A DNA stretch of 9,169 nucleotides from JBCDIQ01 sp039024295 (GCA_039024295.1 JBCDIQ010000234.1:1-9169), one strand, 5' to 3'. Positions 1-7,899 are shown, numbered from the stretch's first letter. The notes: generated by a model from the letters alone, not told the origin. Program-made: numbers and translations.

Positions 1-335
1 AATTTCTCCACCTCATAAAAGGCACCTTTCACAGTGGCGGCGTACGATATGCAGACTTCCCCGGCAACTTCATCCAGCGAGTTGCCGTATGTGGGGGAGC
101 AGGAAGTTTTTTGACCCGTCAGGCCCTTAAAAAAGGAGCAGATGCATTTGTGACAGGTGATATTACCTACCACAAATTTTTCGACAATGAAAATCGCATG
201 CTATTGATGGATATCGGACACTATGAGTCAGAACAATTCACTTCTGACCTGATTTATAGCTTTTTATCAAAAAAATTTCCTAACTTTGCAGTCCGTTTAT
301 CCGAAGTATACACCAATCCGGTTAAGTATTTTTAG
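1..335 (+). CDS. Nif3-like (DUF34) dinuclear metal-centre protein, C-terminal part
   Basis: This is the 3' part of a Nif3/DUF34 gene; the start lies before the window. The frame is open from base 3 and ends with TAG at 333-335, so an ATG-like start near 111 would miss in-frame coding sequence. The visible 110 residues begin around FLHLIKGTFHSGG and run through VAVCGGAGSF, a TGDITYHKF motif and DIGHYESEQF, which are hallmarks of the C-terminal half of the family. In the E. coli homologue YbgI, the His and Glu of the GHxxxE-like segment help bind the two metal ions, and both are present here. The family forms toroidal hexamers. Its reaction is not settled: database names such as GTP cyclohydrolase 1 type 2 are weakly supported, so I give no enzymatic role. 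The next gene starts 84 bases downstream on the same strand and is probably co-transcribed. Family assignment is very likely; function is unknown. Confidence 0.93.
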   Translation, partial: FLHLIKGTFHSGGVRYADFPGNFIQRVAVCGGAGSFLTRQALKKGADAFVTGDITYHKFFDNENRMLLMDIGHYESEQFTSDLIYSFLSKKFPNFAVRLSEVYTNPVKYF

Positions 336-419
336 TTCGATGATTAATCTTCCTGTTCCTTATTTATTTCGGGAAACTTTACCTATTGAATGCCAATCCA
401 TTATCATTGATTTCAACCT

Positions 420-1178
420 ATGGATAACCCAATCTTAAATCGTCTGAGTTCTCTTACACGTCTTCAACTCATTGATTCTCGTCTTGACAAGATTCACCGC
501 CTTCGTGGTAGTCTTCCGGAAGAGGTTAACGACCTCGAAGATGATTTGGAAGGGCTTGAAACCCGCAAATCTCGTATCGAGGATGAAATCAAGCGGTTGA
601 AAGAAGAAATAAACGTCAAGCGGGCTAAAATTGAGGAGTTTAAGGGTCAGATTACCCGGTATGAGGAGCAACAGAACAATGTTAAGAATAACCGGGAATA
701 TGAGGCACTTCGCAAAGAGATCGAATATGCCAACCTCGAAATCCTTACTTCTGAGAAAAAGATTCGTCAGTTCAATGAACAAATTGAGCAAAAAGAAGAC
801 CTGCGGACCCAAACCGATGAAAAGGTAACCGATAAGAAAAACGAACTCGAAGAAAAGCGCAAAGAACTCGAAGTTATCATTGCAGACACAGAAGCGGAAG
901 AGTCTCGCTTAAAGGAGGTTGCTGATAAAGCTGCCAAAGATATCGAAGAACGGTATCTGTTGGGGTACCGCAAGATTCGCAATAATATGCGTAACGGTCT
1001 TGCAGTAGTCCCCACTGATCGTGGTGCCTGTGGTGGATGTTTTTCCATCATTCCTCCTCAAACCCACATTGAACTCAAGCAAAATACCCGATTGATCCAC
1101 TGTGAAAACTGTGGACGAATCTTGGTAGACCCTGAATTTTTCGAGGGGGTAAGAGATGATCTTCAGGTAACAGCCTAA
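420..1178 (+). CDS. Coiled-coil C4-type zinc-ribbon protein (zf-RING_7 / DUF164 family)
   Basis: The protein has 252 residues and starts at ATG 420. Residues about 10-180 are an almost uninterrupted charged heptad-type coiled coil rich in Glu, Lys, Arg and Leu. They include the family's conserved segment VKNNREYEALRKEIEYA near residues 88-104. The C-terminal end carries a zinc ribbon with two CxxC pairs, C204/C207 (CGGC) and C228/C231 (CENC), all four ligands present. No signal peptide or membrane segment is visible, so it should be cytoplasmic. Relatives include Helicobacter HP0958 (FlgZ) and chlamydial CdsZ, which act as chaperone-like or nucleic-acid-binding factors for flagellar or type III secretion; no such genes are seen here, so that role should not be transferred. 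Many Bacteroidota carry this gene next to nif3-like genes, as here, which suggests a shared housekeeping function. The stop codon lies 30 bases before a strong terminator stem. Family call is firm; role is unknown. Confidence 0.93.
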   Translation: MDNPILNRLSSLTRLQLIDSRLDKIHRLRGSLPEEVNDLEDDLEGLETRKSRIEDEIKRLKEEINVKRAKIEEFKGQITRYEEQQNNVKNNREYEALRKEIEYANLEILTSEKKIRQFNEQIEQKEDLRTQTDEKVTDKKNELEEKRKELEVIIADTEAEESRLKEVADKAAKDIEERYLLGYRKIRNNMRNGLAVVPTDRGACGGCFSIIPPQTHIELKQNTRLIHCENCGRILVDPEFFEGVRDDLQVTA

Positions 1179-1207
1179 CGCTTTTTACATTCTTTCGTAT
1201 TTATTAG

Positions 1208-1248
1208 ACAGGGTGTGGTTCCTCAAACGATCCGCATCCTGTTTTTTT
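1208..1248 (+). terminator. Intrinsic terminator of the nif3-zinc-ribbon unit, abutting the next start codon
   Basis: Bases 1208-1218 (ACAGGGTGTGG) pair with 1232-1242 (CCGCATCCTGT) in an 11-base-pair stem, nine Watson-Crick pairs and two G-U wobbles, with a 13-base loop. Seven T residues (1242-1248) follow. The stem begins 30 bases after the zinc-ribbon stop codon, a normal distance for a factor-independent terminator. The last T touches the ATG at 1249 that begins the exported TPR protein, so the hairpin also occupies that gene's leader region. Confidence 0.82.
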
Positions 1249-2721
1249 ATGAAACGATCCTTCCTCTTCCCCCTGCTGCTCTTGTGTTGCTATTTCTCTA
1301 TCAGTGCCGGGCCATTTCCCAATGCAATGATTGAGTCTAGCTTGGAAAAATTTTACCTTGATCAGGCTGAAAAGCAATTGGAGGGGCTCTCACATCCTGG
1401 TCACCAGCAGTTCTACCAAACCCATATTTGGCTGTACCGCTTTTTGGCAACCCAGGACTCTGGCTATGCTGACAGTGTGCGGACGCATTGGCGGAAGACT
1501 GTTGGGGCGGTGGAAGACCTGCCGGATGATTATCCCCTTAAGAATGTGATGCTAGCTGAGCTCCATGGCAAAAGAGCCGCCTTAGAATTTTTGAATGGTA
1601 AGTATTGGGCAGCAGTTCTCCATACCCGAGCCTGTAGAAATTTAGCCCAACGTAACCAGAAGCACTTCCCGGAGAATAACGAGCAGTACAAGATTCTTGG
1701 ACTATTCAATATCATATTTGGATCAGTTCCCAAAAAGTATCGATGGCTGGCAAAAATCCTGGGATATTCCGGGAACGTGGACATGGGAATGGAGCAACTT
1801 GAAAAGGCTGCGGAGACCAGTGTTTTACTAAAGTTTGAAGCTCAGCTGATTCTATTCTATGTTGAAAAAAACTTATTTTCAGAGGATACTCGCGCCCTGA
1901 AACGGATTGAGGTCGCCACAGAAAAACAAGGACCGGGCATCGTAACCGATTTTCTGATTGCCTGCTCTTTGGAAGCACTCAAAAAAAATGAAGCTGCCAT
2001 CCAGTTACTTCAGAAGCGAAACCTGTACAAAAACGATCCCAGGGTGTTTTTCATTTCTGATTGGGATTACCACCTCGGACGAGTTTATTATTTTAAAGAA
2101 GATTACAAAAGAGCTAAGATTTACTTTTCTAAATTTCTTAGGGAACACAAAGGGAGCTTTTACCGAACAGATGCCGCTTTCAGGTTAGGAATGGCTTTAA
2201 GCCTTAGCGGTAGTTATGACCAGGGCCGGTTGCTATTCCGAAGAGTTGAGAAGGAGCCTCCTGCACTATTTAATGAAGATGAATATGCTGCCTTCATGGC
2301 AAAGCAGTTTGCTAAAAAGGCCCCTACCCTATCGGAATCTTTACTTTTCAGGGCTCGTAATTTGTATGATGGAGGCTATTATGATCGTGCGATCCAACGA
2401 TTGAGCCAACTTCCAGTTGAAGATAGCCTTTCTGCTGGAGATCGCACAGAAATGCATTACCGCTACGGTAGAATTAAACATTCTCAGGGAGAACTAACCG
2501 AAGCCATAGAACACTATCAGGCTTCCCTTAAAATGGCAACCCTTCATCAGAAATGGATGCAAGCATATGCCTGTTACTACATGGGAAATATCGCAAGACA
2601 AAGAAAAAATAAAGTGGAAGCAAGGGTATATTATCAGAAAGCACTGGCCTACGATGATTATTTCTATCAAGATGGGCTAGAAAATCGCACAAAAACTGCC
2701 CTTTCCTCCCTTAAAAAATAA
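1249..2721 (+). CDS. Exported TPR-repeat protein, Iml2/TTC39-like
   Basis: I place the start at ATG 1249 (490 residues). It gives a clean signal peptide: KR, then a Leu-rich core, with a probable signal peptidase I site after SISA (residue 20). The in-frame GTG at 1213 would put 12 residues in front of that signal and lies inside the terminator stem. The mature protein is almost all helical. Recognisable TPR-like helix pairs occur around DWDYHLGRVYYFKEDYKRA, DAAFRLGMALSLSGSYDQG, the MHYRYGRIKHSQGELTEAI region and CYYMGNIARQRKNKVEA. A central stretch (LFNIIFGSVPKKYRWL, then GYSGNVDMGMEQLEKA) resembles the eukaryotic Iml2/TTC39 family by eye. It likely resides in the periplasm or envelope as a protein-interaction scaffold; no catalytic motif is visible. 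It converges on the susCD operon, with 72 bases between the two stop codons. TPR and export are likely; Iml2/TTC39 relationship is inferred from memory of the family. Confidence 0.85.
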   Translation: MKRSFLFPLLLLCCYFSISAGPFPNAMIESSLEKFYLDQAEKQLEGLSHPGHQQFYQTHIWLYRFLATQDSGYADSVRTHWRKTVGAVEDLPDDYPLKNVMLAELHGKRAALEFLNGKYWAAVLHTRACRNLAQRNQKHFPENNEQYKILGLFNIIFGSVPKKYRWLAKILGYSGNVDMGMEQLEKAAETSVLLKFEAQLILFYVEKNLFSEDTRALKRIEVATEKQGPGIVTDFLIACSLEALKKNEAAIQLLQKRNLYKNDPRVFFISDWDYHLGRVYYFKEDYKRAKIYFSKFLREHKGSFYRTDAAFRLGMALSLSGSYDQGRLLFRRVEKEPPALFNEDEYAAFMAKQFAKKAPTLSESLLFRARNLYDGGYYDRAIQRLSQLPVEDSLSAGDRTEMHYRYGRIKHSQGELTEAIEHYQASLKMATLHQKWMQAYACYYMGNIARQRKNKVEARVYYQKALAYDDYFYQDGLENRTKTALSSLKK

Positions 2722-2741
2722 CTTAACAGGATACTAAGCAT

Positions 2742-2767
2742 AAAAAAACCCCGACTGATAGCCGGGG
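2742..2767 (-). terminator. Intrinsic terminator of the susC-susD operon
   Basis: Bases 2749-2756 (CCCCGACT) and 2760-2767 (AGCCGGGG) form an eight-base stem with one A/C mismatch and a three-base loop. On the minus strand the hairpin is followed by seven T residues, read from the A-tract at 2742-2748. It starts 26 bases after the susD stop codon. On the plus strand the downstream sequence lacks a comparable T-tract, so it should act mainly on susCD, although the hairpin itself could also slow read-through from the convergent TPR gene ending at 2721. Confidence 0.85.
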
Positions 2768-2793
2768 CATTTCCATTATAAGGGATTTTCCAA

Positions 2794-4188
2794 TTAGTTG
2801 TCCCACCATACAGGTGTGGTTATATCCGATATAACCTCTGCATTTGTGTTGTATAAACGCTCATCCAATACCGTAGGCAAACGGACTGGAATAGAGTTTA
2901 CGCTACCATTTGGATTAGGGGTAAGGGCAGGAACGCCTGTACGACGCCAATCGTTGTAAGCCTCTACTTGGGTAAACAGGGCCACATATTTGTGGGTCAG
3001 AATCTTCCCCAGGTCAATGGTGCTAGCATCTTCACTTGCCTGTGAAGTCACATAAGCAGCAGGAGGAGCTGCTGCAGTGACCTGCTCCACATGAGCAATA
3101 ATGGCCATGTTATGCGCCTCAGCGGCTCCCGCTAAATCACCAGTCCGAAACTTGGCTTCAGCTTCGATAAACTTACCCTCTACAAAGGTTACCAATGGAG
3201 AAGGAGAGGTCACGGAGCCAAAATAAGGGCCAATATCAGAAGCAACCAAGCGGCCATCATCAGCAGTGTTAATGGAAGCACCAGAGAATCCACCGCTTGT
3301 ATCAGAACCTGCATAGAAAGCCAAACGAGGGTCGTTGATGCTTTCGAGTAGGTCAACAAAAGGCTTACCCATTTTGATGTAATTGGCACGAGCATTCTGG
3401 AAAGCAAACCATTGGTTTTGCTCATTTCCATTAGTTCCGTACAAACCATTCATGTCATCATCTGTACCGGTTAGTCCAGCATTGTTAATGAACCCAAGCG
3501 CAGTTGAAGCGGCATTGTTGTCACGGGCACTTAATCGCATCGCATAACGCGCTTTCAATACCCACGCGACCTTGGTCCACTTAGCAACGTCACCTTCAAA
3601 CCAGATATCATCACTGCCAGGAATAATCGCATTCGCCGCGGCGTCTTGCCCAAAATCAGCAATGGCACTGGTCAGAAGTTCCTGAATATCAGAAATTACA
3701 ACTTCCTGGTCATCAAACACGGGGTTAAACGCAGAGCGTCCATCCTGTCCATTTCCCGCTTCACGATTAGGGACATCTCCCCAAAGGTCAGTAGCCAATC
3801 CAAGTCCAAGAGCTTTGGTGACTTTTGCCATACCTGAATAATATGGATTGCCAGGACCGTACGTATCTAACAGGATATCACAGTTCACCAAAATATCGGT
3901 GTAGATCAATTCCCATTCGTTTACATTGTTACCTTCTAAGATGGTGTAGTCGGCAACATCTAACAACTGGAAATCAGTACCAGCCATTTGCTGGTTCAGA
4001 ATGGTGGAAAAACGAGCCAATTGCCCGGAGTACGCCACCTGTGTAGCTACCTCAGAAGTCGTCAGCAACAAAGAGGGAGAAACCTCAACTGGTGAGTTGG
4101 GCGAAATGTCAAGGTCCTCAACAAAACTCGCACAACTAGACACCACAAGGGCTACTGGAATTAATATAAATAAGAGTGATTTTTTCAT
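2794..4188 (-). CDS. SusD/RagB-like nutrient-binding outer-membrane lipoprotein (SusD-like_2 type)
   Basis: This is a surface lipoprotein partner of the adjacent SusC-like channel, acting as the lid that captures the substrate. The 464-residue product has a lipoprotein signal peptide with lipobox VSSC; Cys19 is the predicted lipidated residue, followed by an acidic stretch (VEDLD) that may serve as a Bacteroidota surface-export signal. Family hallmarks are DISPNSP near residue 27, TDLWGDVP at 133-140, KWTKVAWVLKARYAMRLS at 203-220, and a C-terminal part with NDWRRTGVP, PVRLP and a late Asn/Trp-rich end. This pattern best fits the SusD-like_2 branch annotated as SusD/RagB nutrient-binding lipoprotein rather than classical starch-binding SusD. 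It begins 27 bases after the susC stop codon, so the two are co-transcribed, and a terminator follows. Nothing nearby shows the ligand; sugars, peptides or other oligomers are all possible. Confidence 0.94.
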   Translation of the reverse strand: MKKSLLFILIPVALVVSSCASFVEDLDISPNSPVEVSPSLLLTTSEVATQVAYSGQLARFSTILNQQMAGTDFQLLDVADYTILEGNNVNEWELIYTDILVNCDILLDTYGPGNPYYSGMAKVTKALGLGLATDLWGDVPNREAGNGQDGRSAFNPVFDDQEVVISDIQELLTSAIADFGQDAAANAIIPGSDDIWFEGDVAKWTKVAWVLKARYAMRLSARDNNAASTALGFINNAGLTGTDDDMNGLYGTNGNEQNQWFAFQNARANYIKMGKPFVDLLESINDPRLAFYAGSDTSGGFSGASINTADDGRLVASDIGPYFGSVTSPSPLVTFVEGKFIEAEAKFRTGDLAGAAEAHNMAIIAHVEQVTAAAPPAAYVTSQASEDASTIDLGKILTHKYVALFTQVEAYNDWRRTGVPALTPNPNGSVNSIPVRLPTVLDERLYNTNAEVISDITTPVWWDN

Positions 4189-4215
4189 GTTTCTATATTT
4201 GTAGTTGAAGCATGA

Positions 4216-7200
4216 TTAAAAGGTAAGACCAAGGCTCAATAGATACCCGCGAGTTCCTGGCATATTGAAATAATCAAATCCGGAAACGTTAGAACCGGCT
4301 CCAGTCAAGCTGGTCTCAGGATCTACCCCAGGGTAGTCAGTAGACAACCAAAGGTTACGAGCTGTGAAGCGAACGTCAATTGCATCTACTACAGGTACGC
4401 TTGGCAAACTCTTAGAATATCCAAGAGAAACCTCGCGGAGACGAATCCAAGAACCATCGTAAACAGCCTGTTCTGTAGCTGCTCCACGGTCCCCAACAAA
4501 CCTCTGGTAGTAATCAAGTGCAGAAACCTCTACATTATTCGCAGTGGTTGTTGCTCTGGGCGTACGAACACCATCCTCACCTTCGTTGAAAACAATGGCA
4601 CCAGTCGCATCAGTCTCAGCCAGAACCCCATCAATTGTGTAGGTACGGTTACGGTCAGCAGATTCTTCGGTCCGACCTAGGCGGTGAAGACGTGCTCCAG
4701 TACCCCACCAGATATCACCCCCTTGACGAATATCAAGCAGTGCGCTCAAAGTGAAACCTTTATAGGTAAATGCATTGTTGATCCCCATCAACCAGTCTGG
4801 GAATGGGTTACCTACATTACCACGCTCAGCAGCAATCAACGGAAGACCAGTGGCTGGGTTGATGATCAGGTTACCGCTTCCATCGCGCTCCCACTTAGTG
4901 GCATAAAGCGCACCATAAGGATCACCTACAATGGCAAATGAACCAATGGAAGCAAATGCAGCTTCAATATTTACTTCATCTACTCCCTCTGGCAGGCTAA
5001 GTACTTCGTTTACGTTACGGTTGAAGTTACCCGTGATGGTCCAGTTAAAGTCTTTGGTCTGAACAGGGGTAACGCCAAGCAGAATTTCAAATCCACGGTT
5101 CTCCATTTCTGCAGCATTCGTGTAAATGTTGCTGTAACCCGTACTTGGTGCGATCGGTAGGTTAACCAAGATATCGGTAGAACGCTGGTTATAGTAAGTT
5201 ACATCCAACGTTAAACGTCCTTCCAAGAAGCGAAGGTCAGCACCAAATTCGAGAGAAGCTACACGCTCAGGCTGAAGATCGGGATCACCCAATACACCAG
5301 AAATACCAAAGCCATTCTGACCACGGAATGGGAAGCTGATACCATCAGTAAATCCATCTGTGAAAATTGGCGTGGTAAAGTAAGTTCTGGTACGGTATGG
5401 CTGAGGCTCGATACCAACAGTCGCATAAGAAGCGCGAAGTTTTCCAAATGAGAAAATTGGGTTTTGCTCAATCAGCTCAGAGAATACAAATGAAAGGCTG
5501 GCTGATGGGAAGAATGCACTTTCTGAATAAGTTGAAGCCCATTCGTTACGACCGGTAACGTTTAGGTAAACCATATCCCTGAAAGACCCAGTAACGTCGA
5601 AGAAAACAGCTGAACGACGTACCTCCGTACGAGCTTCACTGGTGTACAAATCAGTCGCATTACCAAGGTTATAGAACTCTGGAATATCCAGGTTACGACC
5701 GCGAGAGTAAATGTCCTTGTTGTCAACCATATTCAGGTTACCCCCAACACTTGCACTCAAGTTGATGTCATCGGTAAGGTCACGATCTACCGTTGCAATC
5801 AGGTCATTGTAGATCTCCTGATAGGTAAGGGTATTTTCTTCGATCTGACCAGTTGGGTTCGGTGGGTCCCAAGCATGAACAGCAAAAATCTGCTTACGCT
5901 GGTCGGTGTAGGTATCTGTTCCAAGACGATTGGTAATACGCAACCAGGTAGTTGGGTTGTATGTCAGTGCAACATTACCCATGATCCGGTTGATGTTATC
6001 TGTAAATGGGTTTTCGTTTACAGTAAAATAAGGGTTGTCATATACAATGTAGTACTGACGCTGGTTACCACTTGGCAGGATATATCCACGGTCGCCTGAT
6101 CCAGCAAGATCAAACGAGGCTGGAGCACGGGTAAGTCCAAGCATTACCCCAGAAAGGTTACTACCGTTCTGAGCTTTGGTACCACCTGAAGTGATGAAGT
6201 TTGCAGTACCAAATACCTTAAATTTGTTACCCAGCTGAGACTCCCCAGTAACACGAATAGAAGTTCTTCTAAAATCAGTGTTTGGAACAATTCCTTCCTG
6301 ACGGGTATCACCGATAGAAACACGGAAAGAAGCTTTTTCATTTCCTCCACTCAATGAAAGGTTATTTGAAAAAGTACGTCCAGTTTGGAAAAACTCTTCC
6401 ATGTTGTTCACAGGGTCACGATTCAGAGAAGAAATAGTGGGACCCCAACTGTCAGCAACACCGTAAGAAACATCATCTCCACCGGTAAAAGGATCACTGG
6501 GTCCATCTCCCCAAATGCCATCAGGACCTGGATCAGCCTCAGAGAAGGTTCCTTCAGCAACAGGGTTTCCATCTGCATCGCGGACACCCCCGCCAGTTCC
6601 CTGGGCATAAGTCTCTTGCAAATCAGGCAGTTTGTTTACTTCCTGAAATTCAAGGCTTGTCCGAAAATCAACCCGAACGCCTCCACCACCTCTCTTGCCA
6701 CGCTTAGTGGTAATGACAATGGCACCGTTACCCGCACGTGAACCGTAAAGAGCAGCTGCTGCCGGACCTTTCAGTACCGTCATGGACTCAATGTCATCTG
6801 GGTTGAGGTCCAGTAGACGGTTGGAGTTATTTACCCCAGCGAGGTTTGCATTAAAGGGGAAGTCTCCAGCCACAGTGGTGTTGGTCTGGTTACTCACAGG
6901 TACCCCATCAATTACAAATAGCGGTTGGTTGTCACGGGTAATAGAAGCATTACCTCTGAGTAATAGCTTACTGGAAGCACCAGGCGTACCACCAGAACCG
7001 ATTACCTGAAGACCTGCCACCTTACCGGCCATCCCCTGGACAACGTTTACTTCACCAGATTTTACAATCTGGTCTCCATCTACTCCCTCTACAGAGTATC
7101 CCAAGGCTTTCTTTTCACGGGAGATACCCAGAGCTGTCACTACCACCTCATCTACTTGGAGAATATCCTCCTGCAGCGCAATGTTTATAGTGGACTGTCC

Positions 7201-7455
7201 GGATAGTGTGATTTCCTCGGTTTTTTTGCCGACAAAAGTGAAGAGAATAGAACTCGCATCGGCAGGCACTTGGAGGGTGTATTCACCTTTTGCATCGGTA
7301 AATGCACCTATCGTCGTACCTTTTACAACTACTGCTACTCCCTCAAGGGCGTCGCCTGTAGATGCGTCAGTTACCGTACCAGACACCTTCGATTGAGCCA
7401 ATGCTGACCCTATCGACAGTCCGAGGACGGCCAATAGTAATAAAAGTCGTTTCAT
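4216..7455 (-). CDS. SusC/RagA-family TonB-linked outer-membrane channel
   Basis: This TonB-dependent porin imports the substrate delivered by its SusD partner. I choose ATG at 7455 (1079 residues), giving MKRLLLLLAV and a signal peptide ending at ALAQ (residue 21); a TTG three codons upstream only adds MYY. Domains in order: a carboxypeptidase-D regulatory-like beta-sandwich (about 22-100, beginning VSGTVTDASTG), a TonB-box-like segment DEVVVTALG (102-110), a plug domain (about 115-258) with the signatures LLLRGNASI, PLFVIDGVP, LNPDDIESMTVLKG, AAALYGSRAGNGAIVITTKRG, and then a beta-barrel to the C-terminus. The last residues, LSLGLTF, end in the aromatic Phe expected of barrel proteins. Length is usual for the family (about 1000-1100). 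No N-terminal FecR-interaction (STN) domain is visible, so sigma/anti-sigma signalling through this protein is not indicated. Transcription probably starts from the promoter at 7513-7543. Confidence 0.96.
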   Translation of the reverse strand: MKRLLLLLAVLGLSIGSALAQSKVSGTVTDASTGDALEGVAVVVKGTTIGAFTDAKGEYTLQVPADASSILFTFVGKKTEEITLSGQSTINIALQEDILQVDEVVVTALGISREKKALGYSVEGVDGDQIVKSGEVNVVQGMAGKVAGLQVIGSGGTPGASSKLLLRGNASITRDNQPLFVIDGVPVSNQTNTTVAGDFPFNANLAGVNNSNRLLDLNPDDIESMTVLKGPAAAALYGSRAGNGAIVITTKRGKRGGGGVRVDFRTSLEFQEVNKLPDLQETYAQGTGGGVRDADGNPVAEGTFSEADPGPDGIWGDGPSDPFTGGDDVSYGVADSWGPTISSLNRDPVNNMEEFFQTGRTFSNNLSLSGGNEKASFRVSIGDTRQEGIVPNTDFRRTSIRVTGESQLGNKFKVFGTANFITSGGTKAQNGSNLSGVMLGLTRAPASFDLAGSGDRGYILPSGNQRQYYIVYDNPYFTVNENPFTDNINRIMGNVALTYNPTTWLRITNRLGTDTYTDQRKQIFAVHAWDPPNPTGQIEENTLTYQEIYNDLIATVDRDLTDDINLSASVGGNLNMVDNKDIYSRGRNLDIPEFYNLGNATDLYTSEARTEVRRSAVFFDVTGSFRDMVYLNVTGRNEWASTYSESAFFPSASLSFVFSELIEQNPIFSFGKLRASYATVGIEPQPYRTRTYFTTPIFTDGFTDGISFPFRGQNGFGISGVLGDPDLQPERVASLEFGADLRFLEGRLTLDVTYYNQRSTDILVNLPIAPSTGYSNIYTNAAEMENRGFEILLGVTPVQTKDFNWTITGNFNRNVNEVLSLPEGVDEVNIEAAFASIGSFAIVGDPYGALYATKWERDGSGNLIINPATGLPLIAAERGNVGNPFPDWLMGINNAFTYKGFTLSALLDIRQGGDIWWGTGARLHRLGRTEESADRNRTYTIDGVLAETDATGAIVFNEGEDGVRTPRATTTANNVEVSALDYYQRFVGDRGAATEQAVYDGSWIRLREVSLGYSKSLPSVPVVDAIDVRFTARNLWLSTDYPGVDPETSLTGAGSNVSGFDYFNMPGTRGYLLSLGLTF

Positions 7456-7512
7456 GTAATACAAGCTTTTGGTTTAACTAAAATTTCGACTTGTTATGTA
7501 AAGAACTGAATT

Positions 7513-7543
7513 CAAATTTAGGAGAAAACTTAACATTGCCAAA
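7513..7543 (-). promoter_or_regulatory. Bacteroidota-type promoter for susC-susD
   Basis: Read on the minus strand, TTTG (7543-7540) is followed by exactly 19 bases and then TAAATTTG (7520-7513). This matches the primary sigma factor consensus of Bacteroidota (-33 TTTG, -7 TAnnTTTG, about 19-21 base spacer). Transcription would begin near 7506, leaving a leader of about 50 bases before the susC ATG at 7455. The leader is A-rich close to the start codon and has no Shine-Dalgarno sequence, as is usual in this phylum. The transcription start is inferred. Confidence 0.75.
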
Positions 7544-7899
7544 ACATTAGACTAATAGTTAATCATTCTAACTTATATGGTTTTTCCAATAAGAATAACT
7601 GGTAAAATCCTTAGAAACCCTCCTGGATGATTCAAAATCGAGGCTTTTTTCAATTTTTATATATATAATTTATCTCCATATGTATGCATGCAGAATTTTT
7701 TCTTGCTTAACATTTCTTTTCCGGTAAGGATTTTTCCTCCTGCCAAATGCTGAAACTCAAGGTGCAATCAGCTAAATTTTAGGACGTAAGAAATAGTACT
7801 GAAGTAATACGTTATTTGAGTTATTGAATAATATTTGCCTATCCCTACACAAAAAGGCATTTCCTGAATCCTATTTATGATAAAATGTTAATATGAGTC
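7544..7899. other. AT-rich intergenic region with no gene seen
   Basis: This stretch lies between the susC promoter and the terminator of the stress-protein gene. Both strands are broken by frequent stop codons, and the longest ATG-started frames I traced are about 15 codons. It contains T-runs, an alternating TA tract around 7659-7668 and a short TGCATGCA palindrome near 7684-7691. I see no tRNA, no convincing terminator and no second copy of the Bacteroidota promoter consensus. It may hold upstream regulatory sites for susC, but no specific operator can be named. Confidence 0.6.

Noticed and set aside
111..335. A separate 74-residue gene
   Set aside because: The same frame is open back to the window edge and encodes conserved Nif3 sequence (VAVCGGAGSF) upstream, so this is only the tail of a longer gene.
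435..812. Minus-strand open frame opposite the zinc-ribbon gene
   Set aside because: It is the antisense shadow of the strongly supported coiled-coil gene; its apparent composition follows from that gene's codons.
1213..1248. In-frame GTG start giving a 502-residue TPR protein
   Set aside because: It lies inside the left arm of the terminator and would add 12 residues before an otherwise perfect signal peptide starting at ATG 1249.
7456..7464. TTG start three codons upstream of the susC ATG
   Set aside because: It only prepends MYY to a canonical MKRLLLLL signal peptide; ATG at 7455 is the better start.
7619..7655. Possible plus-strand terminator (CCTC...GAGG followed by T-runs)
   Set aside because: The stem is only four base pairs with a long irregular loop, and no plus-strand gene ends nearby.
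7659..7668. TA-repeat tract as an origin or attachment element
   Set aside because: It is a short simple-sequence tract with no clustered DnaA boxes, iterons or integrase context.
7835..7859. TGCCT...AGGCA inverted repeat as a regulatory hairpin
   Set aside because: Five base pairs with a 14-base loop in AT-rich DNA is expected by chance.
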